DNA from: Deltaproteobacteria bacterium
Lineage (GTDB): Bacteria > Desulfobacterota > Deferrimicrobia > Deferrimicrobiales > Deferrimicrobiaceae
DNA length: 35,335 nt
Reading direction: 5' to 3'
Assembly: GCA_030668225.1 (NCBI GenBank)
Contig: DAOUUI010000007.1
Span: 1 to 35,335, forward strand
Every line of letters starts with the position of its first letter. The stretch's first letter is position 1. Of the stretch, positions 25,142-34,142 are shown one piece after another. The translations under genes and the position numbers were made by a program. The notes under the pieces were generated by a model. It searched no databases. It was not told where the DNA came from and saw nothing but the letters and a program-made list of their open reading frames with translations.

Positions 25142-27965
25142 GGCTCTTCTTCCCGGGGTCGCCTTTCTCTCCACTCAGATAGTACACGGAAGGATCCGTT
25201 CCCAGGCCCTCGAAAACCCGGTAGGCCCTCCCGGAGTGCGCCAGCCGGTACACCCGCGACTCCGGATCGAGGAGGTTACCGAAGGTGATGGCGCCCGTGG
25301 GACAACTCTCCGCGCAAGCCGTCGTTACCTCCCCGGACCGGACCGTGCGGGACCCGTCTTTCGCCTTGTCCTTGGCGGCACGGATCCGCTGAATGCAGAA
25401 GGTGCACTTCTCCATGACCCCCGCCCCCCGGGCCTGCAGTTCGGGGTTCAGCATTCTGTTCAATGGCTTTTCCCACCGGTGCCAGAACCAGTTGAACCGC
25501 CTCACCTTGTAGGGGCAGTTGTTCGAGCAGTACCTCGTCCCCACGCACCGGTTGTACACCTGGACGTTCAACCCCTCGGGGTTGTGATAGGCGGCGTACA
25601 CCGGGCACACCGTCTCGCAGGGAGCGGAATGGCACTGCTGGCAAAGCATGGGGAGGAAATCGACGTTCCCCGCCTCCCCGTAGAAGGGCTCGATCCGAAG
25701 CCACGACATCTCCCGGCCCTTCAGGTGGTCCTTCTTCCCGACGACGGGGATGTTGTTCTCGATGTAGCAGGCGGCAACGCACGCGGAACAGCCGTTGCAA
25801 AGCGCCAGGTCGATGGCCATGGCCCACCGGTACTCCTTGTGCACGTGCTCCGGGTAGAGGCTCTCCCTTCCGTGGTGTTGTTTTTCGTCCCTGTGGACGG
25901 GATCGGGAATCAGCCCCCGCCCCTGCTGGGAAGGGGAGCCGGAGAGGATGGGGATGGCCGCCATCTTTCCGGTTTTTCCTATGGTGACTTTCTCGATGTA
26001 CTCGATTGTCCCTCCCGTCCGTTTCTCCGTCCGAAGGGGGGGAGATTCGCCGAAGTCGCGGCAGGCCACGAAGACTCCTGCCGGGAGGCCCGGCTGAACC
26101 TTCACCGGGAGAACCTGCGACCAGCCGGAGGAGGAGGAGACGGTTACCTCCTGCCTCTCCTTGAGTCCCGCTCCCGCCGCCGTCTCCGGCGAAACCGAGA
26201 GCCAGCGCCCGTAGGAGATGGTGGTCAGGGGGTCGGGAATCTCGGAGAGGAGCGGTAATCCCCGGCTCCGCCCGTCGAAGGTCCTAAGAGACGGGGCCAG
26301 CACGAGGACGGGCTCGCCCGGTTTCATCCCTGCCTGCGCCCCCTTGAGAAGGGAGGCCGCCTTTTTCCCGTCGAGGGAGACCCGTTTCGCGGGGAGGGGT
26401 TCCTCGAAATAGCCCTGCTCGAGAAACGCGCTTCTTCCGCTTTCCCCGAACCGTTTCCGCCACGCGTCGAACAGGAAGTCCCGGTACCCTGACGCGGTCC
26501 CTTCCCCGGCACTCCCGTGGAGGAGACGGAGCAGCATGTCTCCTTCGGAGAGCGTGTCGTGAAGGGTTTTCAGCACGGGCTTCTGAAGGGAGACGATCCC
26601 CCGCCTCGGCTCGACGTCCCCCCACGACTCGAGGGAGTGGGAGAGGGGGAGGAAAAGGTCTACCTCCTGCATCGTCTCGTCCGGGAGATCGCCTATCCCT
26701 ACCGACAGCTTCGCTTTTTTAAGATTCTCCCTGAACCCGACCTCTTCCGGCAGGGAGAATACGGGGTTCGTCCGCGACAGGAACAGGACCCCGACCTCTC
26801 CCCCGCCCAGCCGGGCAGTGAGATCTTCCATGTCCCGAAAGGTCCCCACACTTTCGTAGTTCTCCCTCCTCCTGAAATCGACCAGGTCGGGGACTGCCCC
26901 CGTGACCCACTGGATCACGCAGGCCGCGCCCGCCACCTCGAGGCCTCCCGGGTGGGCCGTGGAAACTCCTCCGGCGATCACCAGGGGGCGCCTCGCGTGC
27001 GCAATGCGGTCGGCGACCTCTTGCAACGTACCGGCGGGGATCCCCGTGGCCTCCGACACGCGCTCGACGGACATCCGGGGGAGGGCTTCGGAAATCTCCC
27101 GGGGAAATTCGCCCCTGCGGGGCCCTTTTTCCATCAGATGCCGGAGTAAAAACGAGAGGAATACCGCTTCCTGCCACGGACGGACCACGATTCTCCTGTC
27201 GGCGTTCGCACCGGTCAGCGACAGATGGGGCTCCACGTGGTACCACCGGAACCCCTCCTTGCTCTTTGCCCGGGACAGCTGCCGGGTGTAGGAAACGGGG
27301 CTTACGTGCGTCTCGAGAATATCCGCTCCGACCGTCAGGAGAAAATCGGCATTCTCGATCCGGTAGCGGGGAACGTCGCGCTCTCCGAAGAGCAGGCCGT
27401 TCGCCTCTTTACCCTCGGAATGGGAATAGACCTCGAACTCGGGAAGCCTCTTAACCCCGACCTTCCCGCAGAACATGCCGATCAGCCCGGAGAGGGAGCC
27501 GGTGGTCCTTCCGGACAGGAAGAGGTTTGTCCGCCCGGAGGCACGGGAGGCGTCAAGGGTCTCCGAAACCGTGGAGAAGGCCTTCTCCCAGGAAATTCTC
27601 CGGACCTTCCCACTGCCGTTTCGCAGCATGGGAGAACCGATCCTCTTCGGGTGATACAGGCGGGTTATGGAAGACTGCCCGCGGATGCACAACCCGCCGT
27701 CGTTTACCGGATGCCCCGGGGAACCTTCGAGCTTGATCGGCCATCCTTCCCTGATCTTCACCGACACGCCGCACCCGGCGGGGCATTCCGCGCACGTGGA
27801 CGGGGAAAAGGTCGCTTCTCCGGGAAGGATCCCCTCTTCCGGGGGGAGAATGTAGGAGATGAATTTTTTCGGCCCGTTGCCGGAGCCGCAGGAGGACACC
27901 AGGGTGGAGCCCGACACCCCCCCCATGATCCTCAGGAAATCTCTTCGCTTCAACCGTCGCTTCAT
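25134..27965 (-). CDS. actB: ActB-like subunit: Tat-signal molybdopterin-oxidoreductase-like domain fused to [4Fe-4S] ferredoxin domain
   Basis: RRDFLRIMGG Tat-like motif with lipobox-like LVSSC; CAECPAGC...C; C-terminal CNGCSACVAAC, CQQCHSAPCETVCP, CVGTRYCSNNCPYKVRRFNWF, CTFC. Confidence 0.92.
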   Translation of the reverse strand: MKRRLKRRDFLRIMGGVSGSTLVSSCGSGNGPKKFISYILPPEEGILPGEATFSPSTCAECPAGCGVSVKIREGWPIKLEGSPGHPVNDGGLCIRGQSSITRLYHPKRIGSPMLRNGSGKVRRISWEKAFSTVSETLDASRASGRTNLFLSGRTTGSLSGLIGMFCGKVGVKRLPEFEVYSHSEGKEANGLLFGERDVPRYRIENADFLLTVGADILETHVSPVSYTRQLSRAKSKEGFRWYHVEPHLSLTGANADRRIVVRPWQEAVFLSFLLRHLMEKGPRRGEFPREISEALPRMSVERVSEATGIPAGTLQEVADRIAHARRPLVIAGGVSTAHPGGLEVAGAACVIQWVTGAVPDLVDFRRRENYESVGTFRDMEDLTARLGGGEVGVLFLSRTNPVFSLPEEVGFRENLKKAKLSVGIGDLPDETMQEVDLFLPLSHSLESWGDVEPRRGIVSLQKPVLKTLHDTLSEGDMLLRLLHGSAGEGTASGYRDFLFDAWRKRFGESGRSAFLEQGYFEEPLPAKRVSLDGKKAASLLKGAQAGMKPGEPVLVLAPSLRTFDGRSRGLPLLSEIPDPLTTISYGRWLSVSPETAAGAGLKERQEVTVSSSSGWSQVLPVKVQPGLPAGVFVACRDFGESPPLRTEKRTGGTIEYIEKVTIGKTGKMAAIPILSGSPSQQGRGLIPDPVHRDEKQHHGRESLYPEHVHKEYRWAMAIDLALCNGCSACVAACYIENNIPVVGKKDHLKGREMSWLRIEPFYGEAGNVDFLPMLCQQCHSAPCETVCPVYAAYHNPEGLNVQVYNRCVGTRYCSNNCPYKVRRFNWFWHRWEKPLNRMLNPELQARGAGVMEKCTFCIQRIRAAKDKAKDGSRTVRSGEVTTACAESCPTGAITFGNLLDPESRVYRLAHSGRAYRVFEGLGTDPSVYYLSGEKGDPGKKSHG

Positions 27966-27977
27966 CTTCCGTTCCTC

Positions 27978-28505
27978 TTACTTGTGGCAGGTGGCACAGT
28001 CCCGGGGAGCCCCCCTGGCCCTGTGGCAGGAAACGCACCACCCCATTTTCAACGAGCTTACCCTGCGGATCTTTTCCATTGCCCCCACCTGTCCGTGGCA
28101 ATTTTTGCAGTCCACGCCCGCCTTGACATGCCTCTTGTGCGAAAAGTAGACGTGCTCCGGCAAGGAGTATACCCGGTTCCACTCGATCGGCTTTTTCTCC
28201 TCGTAATGCCGTGTGAGCTTCCGGATCTCTTCCCTCTCCGTTGCGATCGTCCTGTGGCAGGACATGCATTTTTCCACGGGCGGAGCCCCCGCGTGCTTCG
28301 ACCGGTCGACGAAGATGTGACAGAAATTGCAGGGCAGGTTCAGTTTCGACACGTGGATCGTGTGGGGGAAAGCGATCGGCTGGTCGGGGCTAAGCCCCGC
28401 GCGATGCCAGGAAATCCAAAGGCCCACAGTGCCCAGGAGAAGGACCCCGAAATATGCCGATACGGCAAGAAGGGTAACCGTTTTTCTCACTTCCCCTGTC
28501 CCCAT
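27978..28505 (-). CDS. actA: Pentaheme c-type cytochrome, ActA-like
   Basis: Five CxxCH motifs (CNFCH, CMSCH, CKNCH, CVSCH, CATCH) plus one N-terminal TM segment. Confidence 0.9.
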   Translation of the reverse strand: MGTGEVRKTVTLLAVSAYFGVLLLGTVGLWISWHRAGLSPDQPIAFPHTIHVSKLNLPCNFCHIFVDRSKHAGAPPVEKCMSCHRTIATEREEIRKLTRHYEEKKPIEWNRVYSLPEHVYFSHKRHVKAGVDCKNCHGQVGAMEKIRRVSSLKMGWCVSCHRARGAPRDCATCHK

Positions 28506-28527
28506 GTTCCCTTTCGTCCGGGAAGGT

Positions 28528-29832
28528 TCACGGCGAACCGCCGGGTTTTACCCGCCCGATCAGGTACCTTGCGACGGCATCGATCTCTTCCTCCGGAAGC
28601 CCGAGATTGGGCATCGACGGGAGGTCCGGGTTCACCTTGACCGGGTTCCGGATGAATCCTTTCAGCTTCTCCACGTCGCCTGCGTATTTCGGCACCACTT
28701 CGTTTAACGGCGGACCGACGACCCGGATGTCGAACTGGTGACATCCCGCGCAGTTCGTTTCGAACACGGCTTTCCCCGTTTCGGCCGCCGTCTTTCCGCC
28801 CGCAGCCGGTTCTTCCCGGGGCGCCTCTTTCGCGTGTTCCGCCTCGACCGCCTTGGCCTGCATGTTCAGGGAGGCGATCCGGTCCTGGTAGGCGTTTCCG
28901 ACCGCCGCGTGGTCGTGCACGAGTACCGCGAGAAAGATCAGGACATACAGGGTGGCTATCCGCGCGCCCGGGCCGCCTTCCTTTTTGCCGGAAGGAAGAG
29001 AGAGGATCAGGCAGACCGCAAGCGACAGGAGCAGGACGATCGCCGCAGTCGCGAACACTGTCGCGGAAAGCGCGATTTCCGGGAGGGTAACCAGATCGAG
29101 CAGCACGAAAACAGGGAGGACAAGCGTCGCAAGAAAGGTGAGTTTCGCGCCAATGTCGCGGACCAACCCCCGGTAGGAAGCGTCCGGCGCTTCCTTCCCT
29201 TCCGCAGACCGGCCGCCAAGAAGGAGAATCCCCCCGCCGGTCATCCCGAAAAAAACGGCGAGGAACAGAAGATATTTCACGACCGCGTTCCAGGAGAGGA
29301 AAAACCGGATATGTTCCCGGAGAAGGGAAAGCTTCTCCGGATTGAAGAGGACTCCGTACCCCTGGGAAAAGAGGAAAAAGGCGAAGAACAACGCCAGCAG
29401 CCCGGCGGCGCCGGACATGACATGGAACGGGGAAGGGGAAGGCGGGCGCCTCCAGGCCGACCGGTACACGTGGAGAAGGGCGAAACCGGCGACCAGGACC
29501 GCAAGGACAGCGGACCAGAAATGCCACGGCAGCGGAGTCGCATCAAAGAAAATCCGTGCGTAGATAAACCAGACGAGCAGGACAGGGACGAGGCCGAACA
29601 TGAAAAGGGCGGACTTGCCCGTCATGACGGTCTCCATCATCTCCTTCGAGAAGCGCAGATAGGCCGGGTCCCGCTTTTCCTTTCCGAGAAAGGAAAGGAG
29701 GAGAGAGACGGTCGATCCGCCGATGATGACCCCGAGGAAAGGGAGGAAAAAAAACAGGACGAGGAACAGCCCGTACTGAAGCAGGGTGTATAATTCCGTG
29801 GATAGCGGTTGCAGATTCCCCCAGGAGGCCAC
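28528..29832 (-). CDS. Polytopic membrane protein fused to C-terminal monoheme cytochrome c
   Basis: Multiple hydrophobic segments; C-terminal ETNCAGCHQFDIRVVGPPLNEVVPKYAGDVEKLKGFIRNPVKVNPDLPSMPNLGLPEEEIDAVARYLI. Confidence 0.85.
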   Translation of the reverse strand: MASWGNLQPLSTELYTLLQYGLFLVLFFFLPFLGVIIGGSTVSLLLSFLGKEKRDPAYLRFSKEMMETVMTGKSALFMFGLVPVLLVWFIYARIFFDATPLPWHFWSAVLAVLVAGFALLHVYRSAWRRPPSPSPFHVMSGAAGLLALFFAFFLFSQGYGVLFNPEKLSLLREHIRFFLSWNAVVKYLLFLAVFFGMTGGGILLLGGRSAEGKEAPDASYRGLVRDIGAKLTFLATLVLPVFVLLDLVTLPEIALSATVFATAAIVLLLSLAVCLILSLPSGKKEGGPGARIATLYVLIFLAVLVHDHAAVGNAYQDRIASLNMQAKAVEAEHAKEAPREEPAAGGKTAAETGKAVFETNCAGCHQFDIRVVGPPLNEVVPKYAGDVEKLKGFIRNPVKVNPDLPSMPNLGLPEEEIDAVARYLIGRVKPGGSP

Positions 29833-30178
29833 TTAGATCCTTTCTCCGAAAGATCTAATACCCTTATGACATAAGCAAAATTCCATGGCGTCCCCTGGTC
29901 GAAGAATCCGGCCCATGGCAATAATATCGCTTCGGTAATGGCCCGATCGGGAGAAATCGGATCTTTCTACTATAAGGCAGTTTCTTTCACCCCGTTTACA
30001 TTTTTTCTTTTGGCTTTTTCGCTTGATAATATGGAGCATCCGCGCCGGGAGTCCCCGACGAAACGGGGAGGGGATCGTACTCATCTATTTACCGGTGTCT
30101 CCAGGCAGGCAAGCGCCGATGCCTTGAAGGAGGGAAAACCCTGATGTGCCGCATGGTCCCATCCCAGCGTGACCGGCC

Positions 30179-31228
30179 ATGACAGCTCCCGTAGATCTTA
30201 GATCCGACACCGTCACGCTCCCCTCCGCGGGGATGCGGAAAGCGATGACCCACGCGAAGGTCGGTGACTCGCAGCGGGGAGAGGACCCCTCCGTTCGGGC
30301 GCTGGAGCAGTACGCGGCCTCCCTGTTCGGCAAGGAGGAGGCCCTCTTCGTCCCTTCCGGGACGATGGGGAACCTGGTCTCGGTGGCCTCGTGGACCCGG
30401 CCGGGGGACATCATCGTCGCCTCGGAGTCCTCCCACGTCGCAGGGCGCGAGGGACCGGGCATCTCGAACCTGGCCGCCGTCGCGATCCTGGGGATCGACA
30501 CCCCCGGCGGGATCTTCACGGCGGACGACGTAGCCAGGGCAATCGAGGAGGCTCCGCTGCGAAGCAGGGCGAAAGTCCGGCTGGTCACCGCGGAAAATAC
30601 CCACAACGCCGGCGGGGGTACGATCTTCCCCATCGCCTCCCTGCGGCGCATCCACAGTCTCTGCCGAAAAACCGGCATCCCGGTCCACATCGACGGGTCC
30701 CGGATCTTCAACGCCTCGGTCGCCTCCGGGGTTACGCCCGCAGACTACGGGAAGGTTTGCCGCTCCCTGATGTTCTGCCTGTCCAAGGGGCTGGGGGCGC
30801 CCGTCGGATCGATCGTCGTAGGCTCCCGGGACTTCCTCGAAGAGGCAAGGAGCGTAGGAGTACGCATCGGCGGGGGGATGCGGCAGTCCGGAATCGTCGC
30901 CGCAGGAGGTCTCTATGCGCTGCGGAACAACGTCAGGCGGATGGCCGAGGATCACGAGCACGCAAAGGCGCTCGCGCAGTCACTCGCCGACCTCCCCGGG
31001 ATCGAGGTGATCAACGCACCCGTGGAGACGAACATCGTACTCTTCCGGTGGAGGATGCCCACCGTCTCCCTCCCCGAATTCCAGGAAGCGTTGCACGAGC
31101 GGGGCGTCCTCGTAGACGACCGGTCGTTCCCGTTCTTCCGCGCCGTAACCCATTTGGGGATTGGAAAAAAGGAGATCGCCCGGGCCGTCCGGGCATTCCG
31201 CCAGGTCTTCGGGCGGGCCGCCGCATAG
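30179..31228 (+). CDS. ltaE: Low-specificity L-threonine aldolase
   Basis: DLRSDTVTLPSAGMRKAM, VPSGTMGNLVSV, ENTHNAGGGTIFP, HIDGSRIFNASVASG, FCLSKGLGAPVGS. Confidence 0.93.
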   Translation: MTAPVDLRSDTVTLPSAGMRKAMTHAKVGDSQRGEDPSVRALEQYAASLFGKEEALFVPSGTMGNLVSVASWTRPGDIIVASESSHVAGREGPGISNLAAVAILGIDTPGGIFTADDVARAIEEAPLRSRAKVRLVTAENTHNAGGGTIFPIASLRRIHSLCRKTGIPVHIDGSRIFNASVASGVTPADYGKVCRSLMFCLSKGLGAPVGSIVVGSRDFLEEARSVGVRIGGGMRQSGIVAAGGLYALRNNVRRMAEDHEHAKALAQSLADLPGIEVINAPVETNIVLFRWRMPTVSLPEFQEALHERGVLVDDRSFPFFRAVTHLGIGKKEIARAVRAFRQVFGRAAA

Positions 31229-31252
31229 GAGGCGTTGCCGCTGGGTTTGGGC

Positions 31253-31296
31253 GGGGACACTCCTGGTTTTCTCGTCGGAATAAAAGGAATGTCCCC
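31253..31296. repeat. REP-like palindromic element, copy C (44 bp)
   Basis: GGGGACACTCCT-ggttttctcgtcggaataaa-AGGAATGTCCCC; same terminal arms as copies A and B with a diverged centre. Confidence 0.75.
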
Positions 31297-31313
31297 GGTG
31301 AGAGTGTACCCGC

Positions 31314-31583
31314 TCAGTGGCCCTTCGATCCTCGGGCGATATCCTCGGCCACCTCGCCCACCGTCTGCTTCATCATCCGGTCCGTGATCTTCTTCGAGCT
31401 GTCGCCCGGGGAGGACATCTTGGAGACCCAGTTGCCCCCTTTTCGGATGAATCCGCCGCCTCCGCCGACCTGCTTCGTGACCTTCCCGCCGCAGTGCGGG
31501 CACTTGGAAAGCGCCGAATCCGTGATCCGCTGATCCTTCTCGAACTCCCCGCACTTTCCGCACAAGTATTCGTAGGTCGGCAC
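31314..31583 (-). CDS. FmdB-family zinc ribbon protein
   Basis: MPTYEYLCGKCGEFEKDQRITDSALSKCPHCGGKVTKQVGGGGGFIRKGG. Confidence 0.93.
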   Translation of the reverse strand: MPTYEYLCGKCGEFEKDQRITDSALSKCPHCGGKVTKQVGGGGGFIRKGGNWVSKMSSPGDSSKKITDRMMKQTVGEVAEDIARGSKGH

Positions 31584-31702
31584 GTCGTCCCCCTCGCGTT
31601 AATTCGCAACGGTTGTATTATCGCACGATCCCGAATGCGCCGCCACACACATCAGTCCGCGTGATGCTCGCGGACGGTCGCAGGTCTCGCTCCCGCGAAA
31701 CT

Positions 31703-31729
31703 CCAAGAACAGGGACGTTCCTAAGAACT
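31703..31729. repeat. 27-bp dispersed repeat, copy 2 (inverted)
   Basis: CCAAGAACAGGGACGTTCCTAAGAACT; exact reverse complement of 21700-21726. Confidence 0.8.
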
Positions 31730-31873
31730 CATTCTCCCCTGCGGCGGGCGCAGAGGTTTTGCGATCGGTTGCGAGTACACTGACGACGGAAGGACCCGCA
31801 TCGCTGCAGGTCCCCGGTGAGCCGGTCGGAGAAGGGGCGGAAAAGGCGTCCTGCCTGCACGGAATCATGGATA

Positions 31874-33067
31874 ATGGAGAGAAAAATCTCGCGCGGAGGT
31901 TCACGCTCCTTGTCCCTGTTCCTCATCACCTTCTTCCTGATTTACGGAAGCGCCCACGCCTATGCGCTCCTCAAAGCGAAATCGGCCCTCGGATTCGGGT
32001 GGGGGACAGTAGGCATCCTCGCACCGGCTCTCGTCGCCCTCACCTGCGCCCCCCTCATCATCTATTTCCTCGGGAAGCACGGGATGGAAGGAGCGGCCCG
32101 GGCCGTCTCCTGGGTCGGGTATACCTGGATGGGGCTTCTCTTCTTCTTCCTCTGGACGAACCTTGCCGTGGACGCGATCAACCTCGTCTTTCGCCTGGCG
32201 GGGGCGGTCTCGGGAGGCGAAAGTCCCCCCTTCCTTATCTCCGGGAAGCAACCTTTTCTCGCCCTGGTCGCTCTTTGCGTGGCGCTTGGGACCTACTCGT
32301 TCTTCGAGGCCCGGGACATCGGCGTCGAGCGGATTACGATCCGCACCGACAAGCTCCCCGCATCCACCTCCCGCATACGGGTTGCGCAGATCTCCGACGT
32401 TCACCTCGGCCTGCTCGTGCGCAACGCGAAGGCGGAGAAGATCGCCGAGGTGATCCGCCGCGTCGATCCCGACATCCTCGTCTCCACGGGGGACCTGGTG
32501 GATGCGGAGATCAACCACCTCGAGGGGCTGGCGGAGATCTTCGAGAAGATCCACCCCCGCCTCGGGAAGTTCGCCGTCACCGGGAACCACGAGTTCTACG
32601 CAGGGATAGACCAGGCGCTCCAGTTCACGCAGCGGGCGGGGTTCTCCGTCCTCCGGGGGGAGGCCGTCCAGGTGGGGGAATTCTTGCGGATCGCGGGCGT
32701 CGACGACACCGTGGGCGCGGCGCTCGGCGCTGTTCCCGGTCGCCGGGAGGCGGCGATTCTCGGGGGGACGCCCACCCCGTTGTTTACGATTTTATTGAAA
32801 CACCGGCCCCGGATCTCCAAAGGTTCGCGGGGCCTGTTCGACCTCCAGCTTTCCGGCCACACGCACAACGGGCAGATCTTCCCTTTTCGCTACGTGGTCG
32901 GGCGCCCCTATCCGAACCTGTCGGGCCTCTTTCCCCTGGGAGGATCCTTCCTGTACACCAGCCGCGGGACGGGGACCTGGGGTCCCCCGATGCGCTTTCT
33001 CTCCCCCCCCATCGTAACGGTCATCGACATCGAACGGGCGCCACGCAAAGAAGGGGGACGATCTTGA
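31874..33067 (+). CDS. Membrane-anchored metallophosphoesterase (YkuE-like)
   Basis: N-terminal TM helices, then RVAQISDVHLGLLVRN, DILVSTGDLVD, FAVTGNHEFYAG, LSGHTHNGQIFP. Start may instead be 31817. Confidence 0.9.
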   Translation: MERKISRGGSRSLSLFLITFFLIYGSAHAYALLKAKSALGFGWGTVGILAPALVALTCAPLIIYFLGKHGMEGAARAVSWVGYTWMGLLFFFLWTNLAVDAINLVFRLAGAVSGGESPPFLISGKQPFLALVALCVALGTYSFFEARDIGVERITIRTDKLPASTSRIRVAQISDVHLGLLVRNAKAEKIAEVIRRVDPDILVSTGDLVDAEINHLEGLAEIFEKIHPRLGKFAVTGNHEFYAGIDQALQFTQRAGFSVLRGEAVQVGEFLRIAGVDDTVGAALGAVPGRREAAILGGTPTPLFTILLKHRPRISKGSRGLFDLQLSGHTHNGQIFPFRYVVGRPYPNLSGLFPLGGSFLYTSRGTGTWGPPMRFLSPPIVTVIDIERAPRKEGGRS

Positions 33068-33105
33068 AACCTTTCATCCTCCCTTGGCTGGTTCACGGGG
33101 CCCCT

Positions 33106-33180
33106 AGGGCTCGCGAGGGGGTCCGGCTACGCTACGCGAGCGACCTTGCGCCCGCTCGCTGCGGTTGCGCTCTTCGAACC
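33106..33180 (+). repeat. GC-rich intergenic repeat related to the right half of the composite element at 22241-22325 (inverted)
   Basis: Shared blocks with reverse complement of 22241-22330: GGCTCGCG(A/G)GGGG, GTCC, GGCTACGCT, GCCCGCTCGCTGC, GGTT-CGCTC in the same order. Confidence 0.6.
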
Positions 33181-33307
33181 GACCCCCGCTTTGCGGGAAT
33201 GCTTTCTTTCTCGCTCCACACGCCGCTTCGCGGACCACCCCGCATCGCCTGCGGGTCCCCGGCGAAAAGTTTCAAGAACATCCCTTCGCTTTGCTAACCT
33301 GGGACTC

Positions 33308-34141
33308 ATGGGACCTTTCCTCTACGTCACCGACCTGCATGGAAACCAGCGGAAGTACGAGCGTACCCTGGCTCTGGCCGTAGAAACCGGCGCATGGCTG
33401 GTCGTAAACGGCGGCGACATGTTCCCCCACAGCAGGACGCACGGGGACCAGGAGCGGTTTCTCCAGGAATTCCTCGATCCCCACTTCGCGAAGTACCAGG
33501 AGGCGGGGATCCGGCACTTCGGATTTCCCGCCAACGACGATCTCCGCACGCATGATCCGCAATTCGACGTCATCTGCTCGCGGTATCCGCTGGTGGAAAA
33601 TCTCGCCGGCCGGAAAGTCCCGGCGGGCCCGTATGAATTCCTCGGCTTCAACCTGGTGTCCGATTTTCCCTTCCGCCTCAAGGATCGGGCCCGGATGGAC
33701 GACGGCGAATTCGCCTTCCCGGTGCAGTTCGGCACCGGGATCCTCTCCCGGCCCGGAGGGTGGGAGGAGATCCCTGACTGGATGGCGTACGCGGGGACGC
33801 TCCCCACGATCGAGGAGGAACTGGCCGCGCTCCCCGCACCGGACGATCCGGGCCGGGCCGTCTACGTGATCCACGGCCCCCCCGCGGGGCTGGGGCTGGA
33901 CGTCGTCCGGGGGGGGCAGCCGGTGGGCTCTCCCGCCACTGCCCGGTTCATCGGGAAAACGCAACCTTGCCTCACGCTCCACGGCCACATCCACGAATCC
34001 CCGGAAGAAAGCGGCGTCTGGATGGCAAACGTCGGGAAAACCGTGTGCATCCAGCCGGGCCAGTCTGCCTCCGGCCTCTCCGTCGTCGTGGGGGATCTGG
34101 AGGAGATGCGGTTCGAAAAGCGCATCCTCCCGGTCGACTGA
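33308..34141 (+). CDS. Metallophosphoesterase-family protein
   Basis: MGPFLYVTDLHGNQRKYER...LVVNGGDMFPH...VYVIHGPPAGLGLD...LTLHGHIHESPEESG. Confidence 0.88.
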   Translation: MGPFLYVTDLHGNQRKYERTLALAVETGAWLVVNGGDMFPHSRTHGDQERFLQEFLDPHFAKYQEAGIRHFGFPANDDLRTHDPQFDVICSRYPLVENLAGRKVPAGPYEFLGFNLVSDFPFRLKDRARMDDGEFAFPVQFGTGILSRPGGWEEIPDWMAYAGTLPTIEEELAALPAPDDPGRAVYVIHGPPAGLGLDVVRGGQPVGSPATARFIGKTQPCLTLHGHIHESPEESGVWMANVGKTVCIQPGQSASGLSVVVGDLEEMRFEKRILPVD

Positions 34142-34142
34142 G

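Noticed and set aside
27225-28640. 471-aa forward ORF opposite actA/actB
   Set aside because: Antisense to CxxCH- and Fe-S-containing genes; no domain signature.
30091-30178. Confident cobalamin riboswitch call upstream of threonine aldolase
   Set aside because: Only fragments resemble the consensus and key conserved boxes are missing or altered; kept only as a low-interest structured-leader observation.
12136-31296. REP-like palindromes as a CRISPR array
   Set aside because: Copies are kilobases apart, in mixed orientation, without regular spacers or cas genes.
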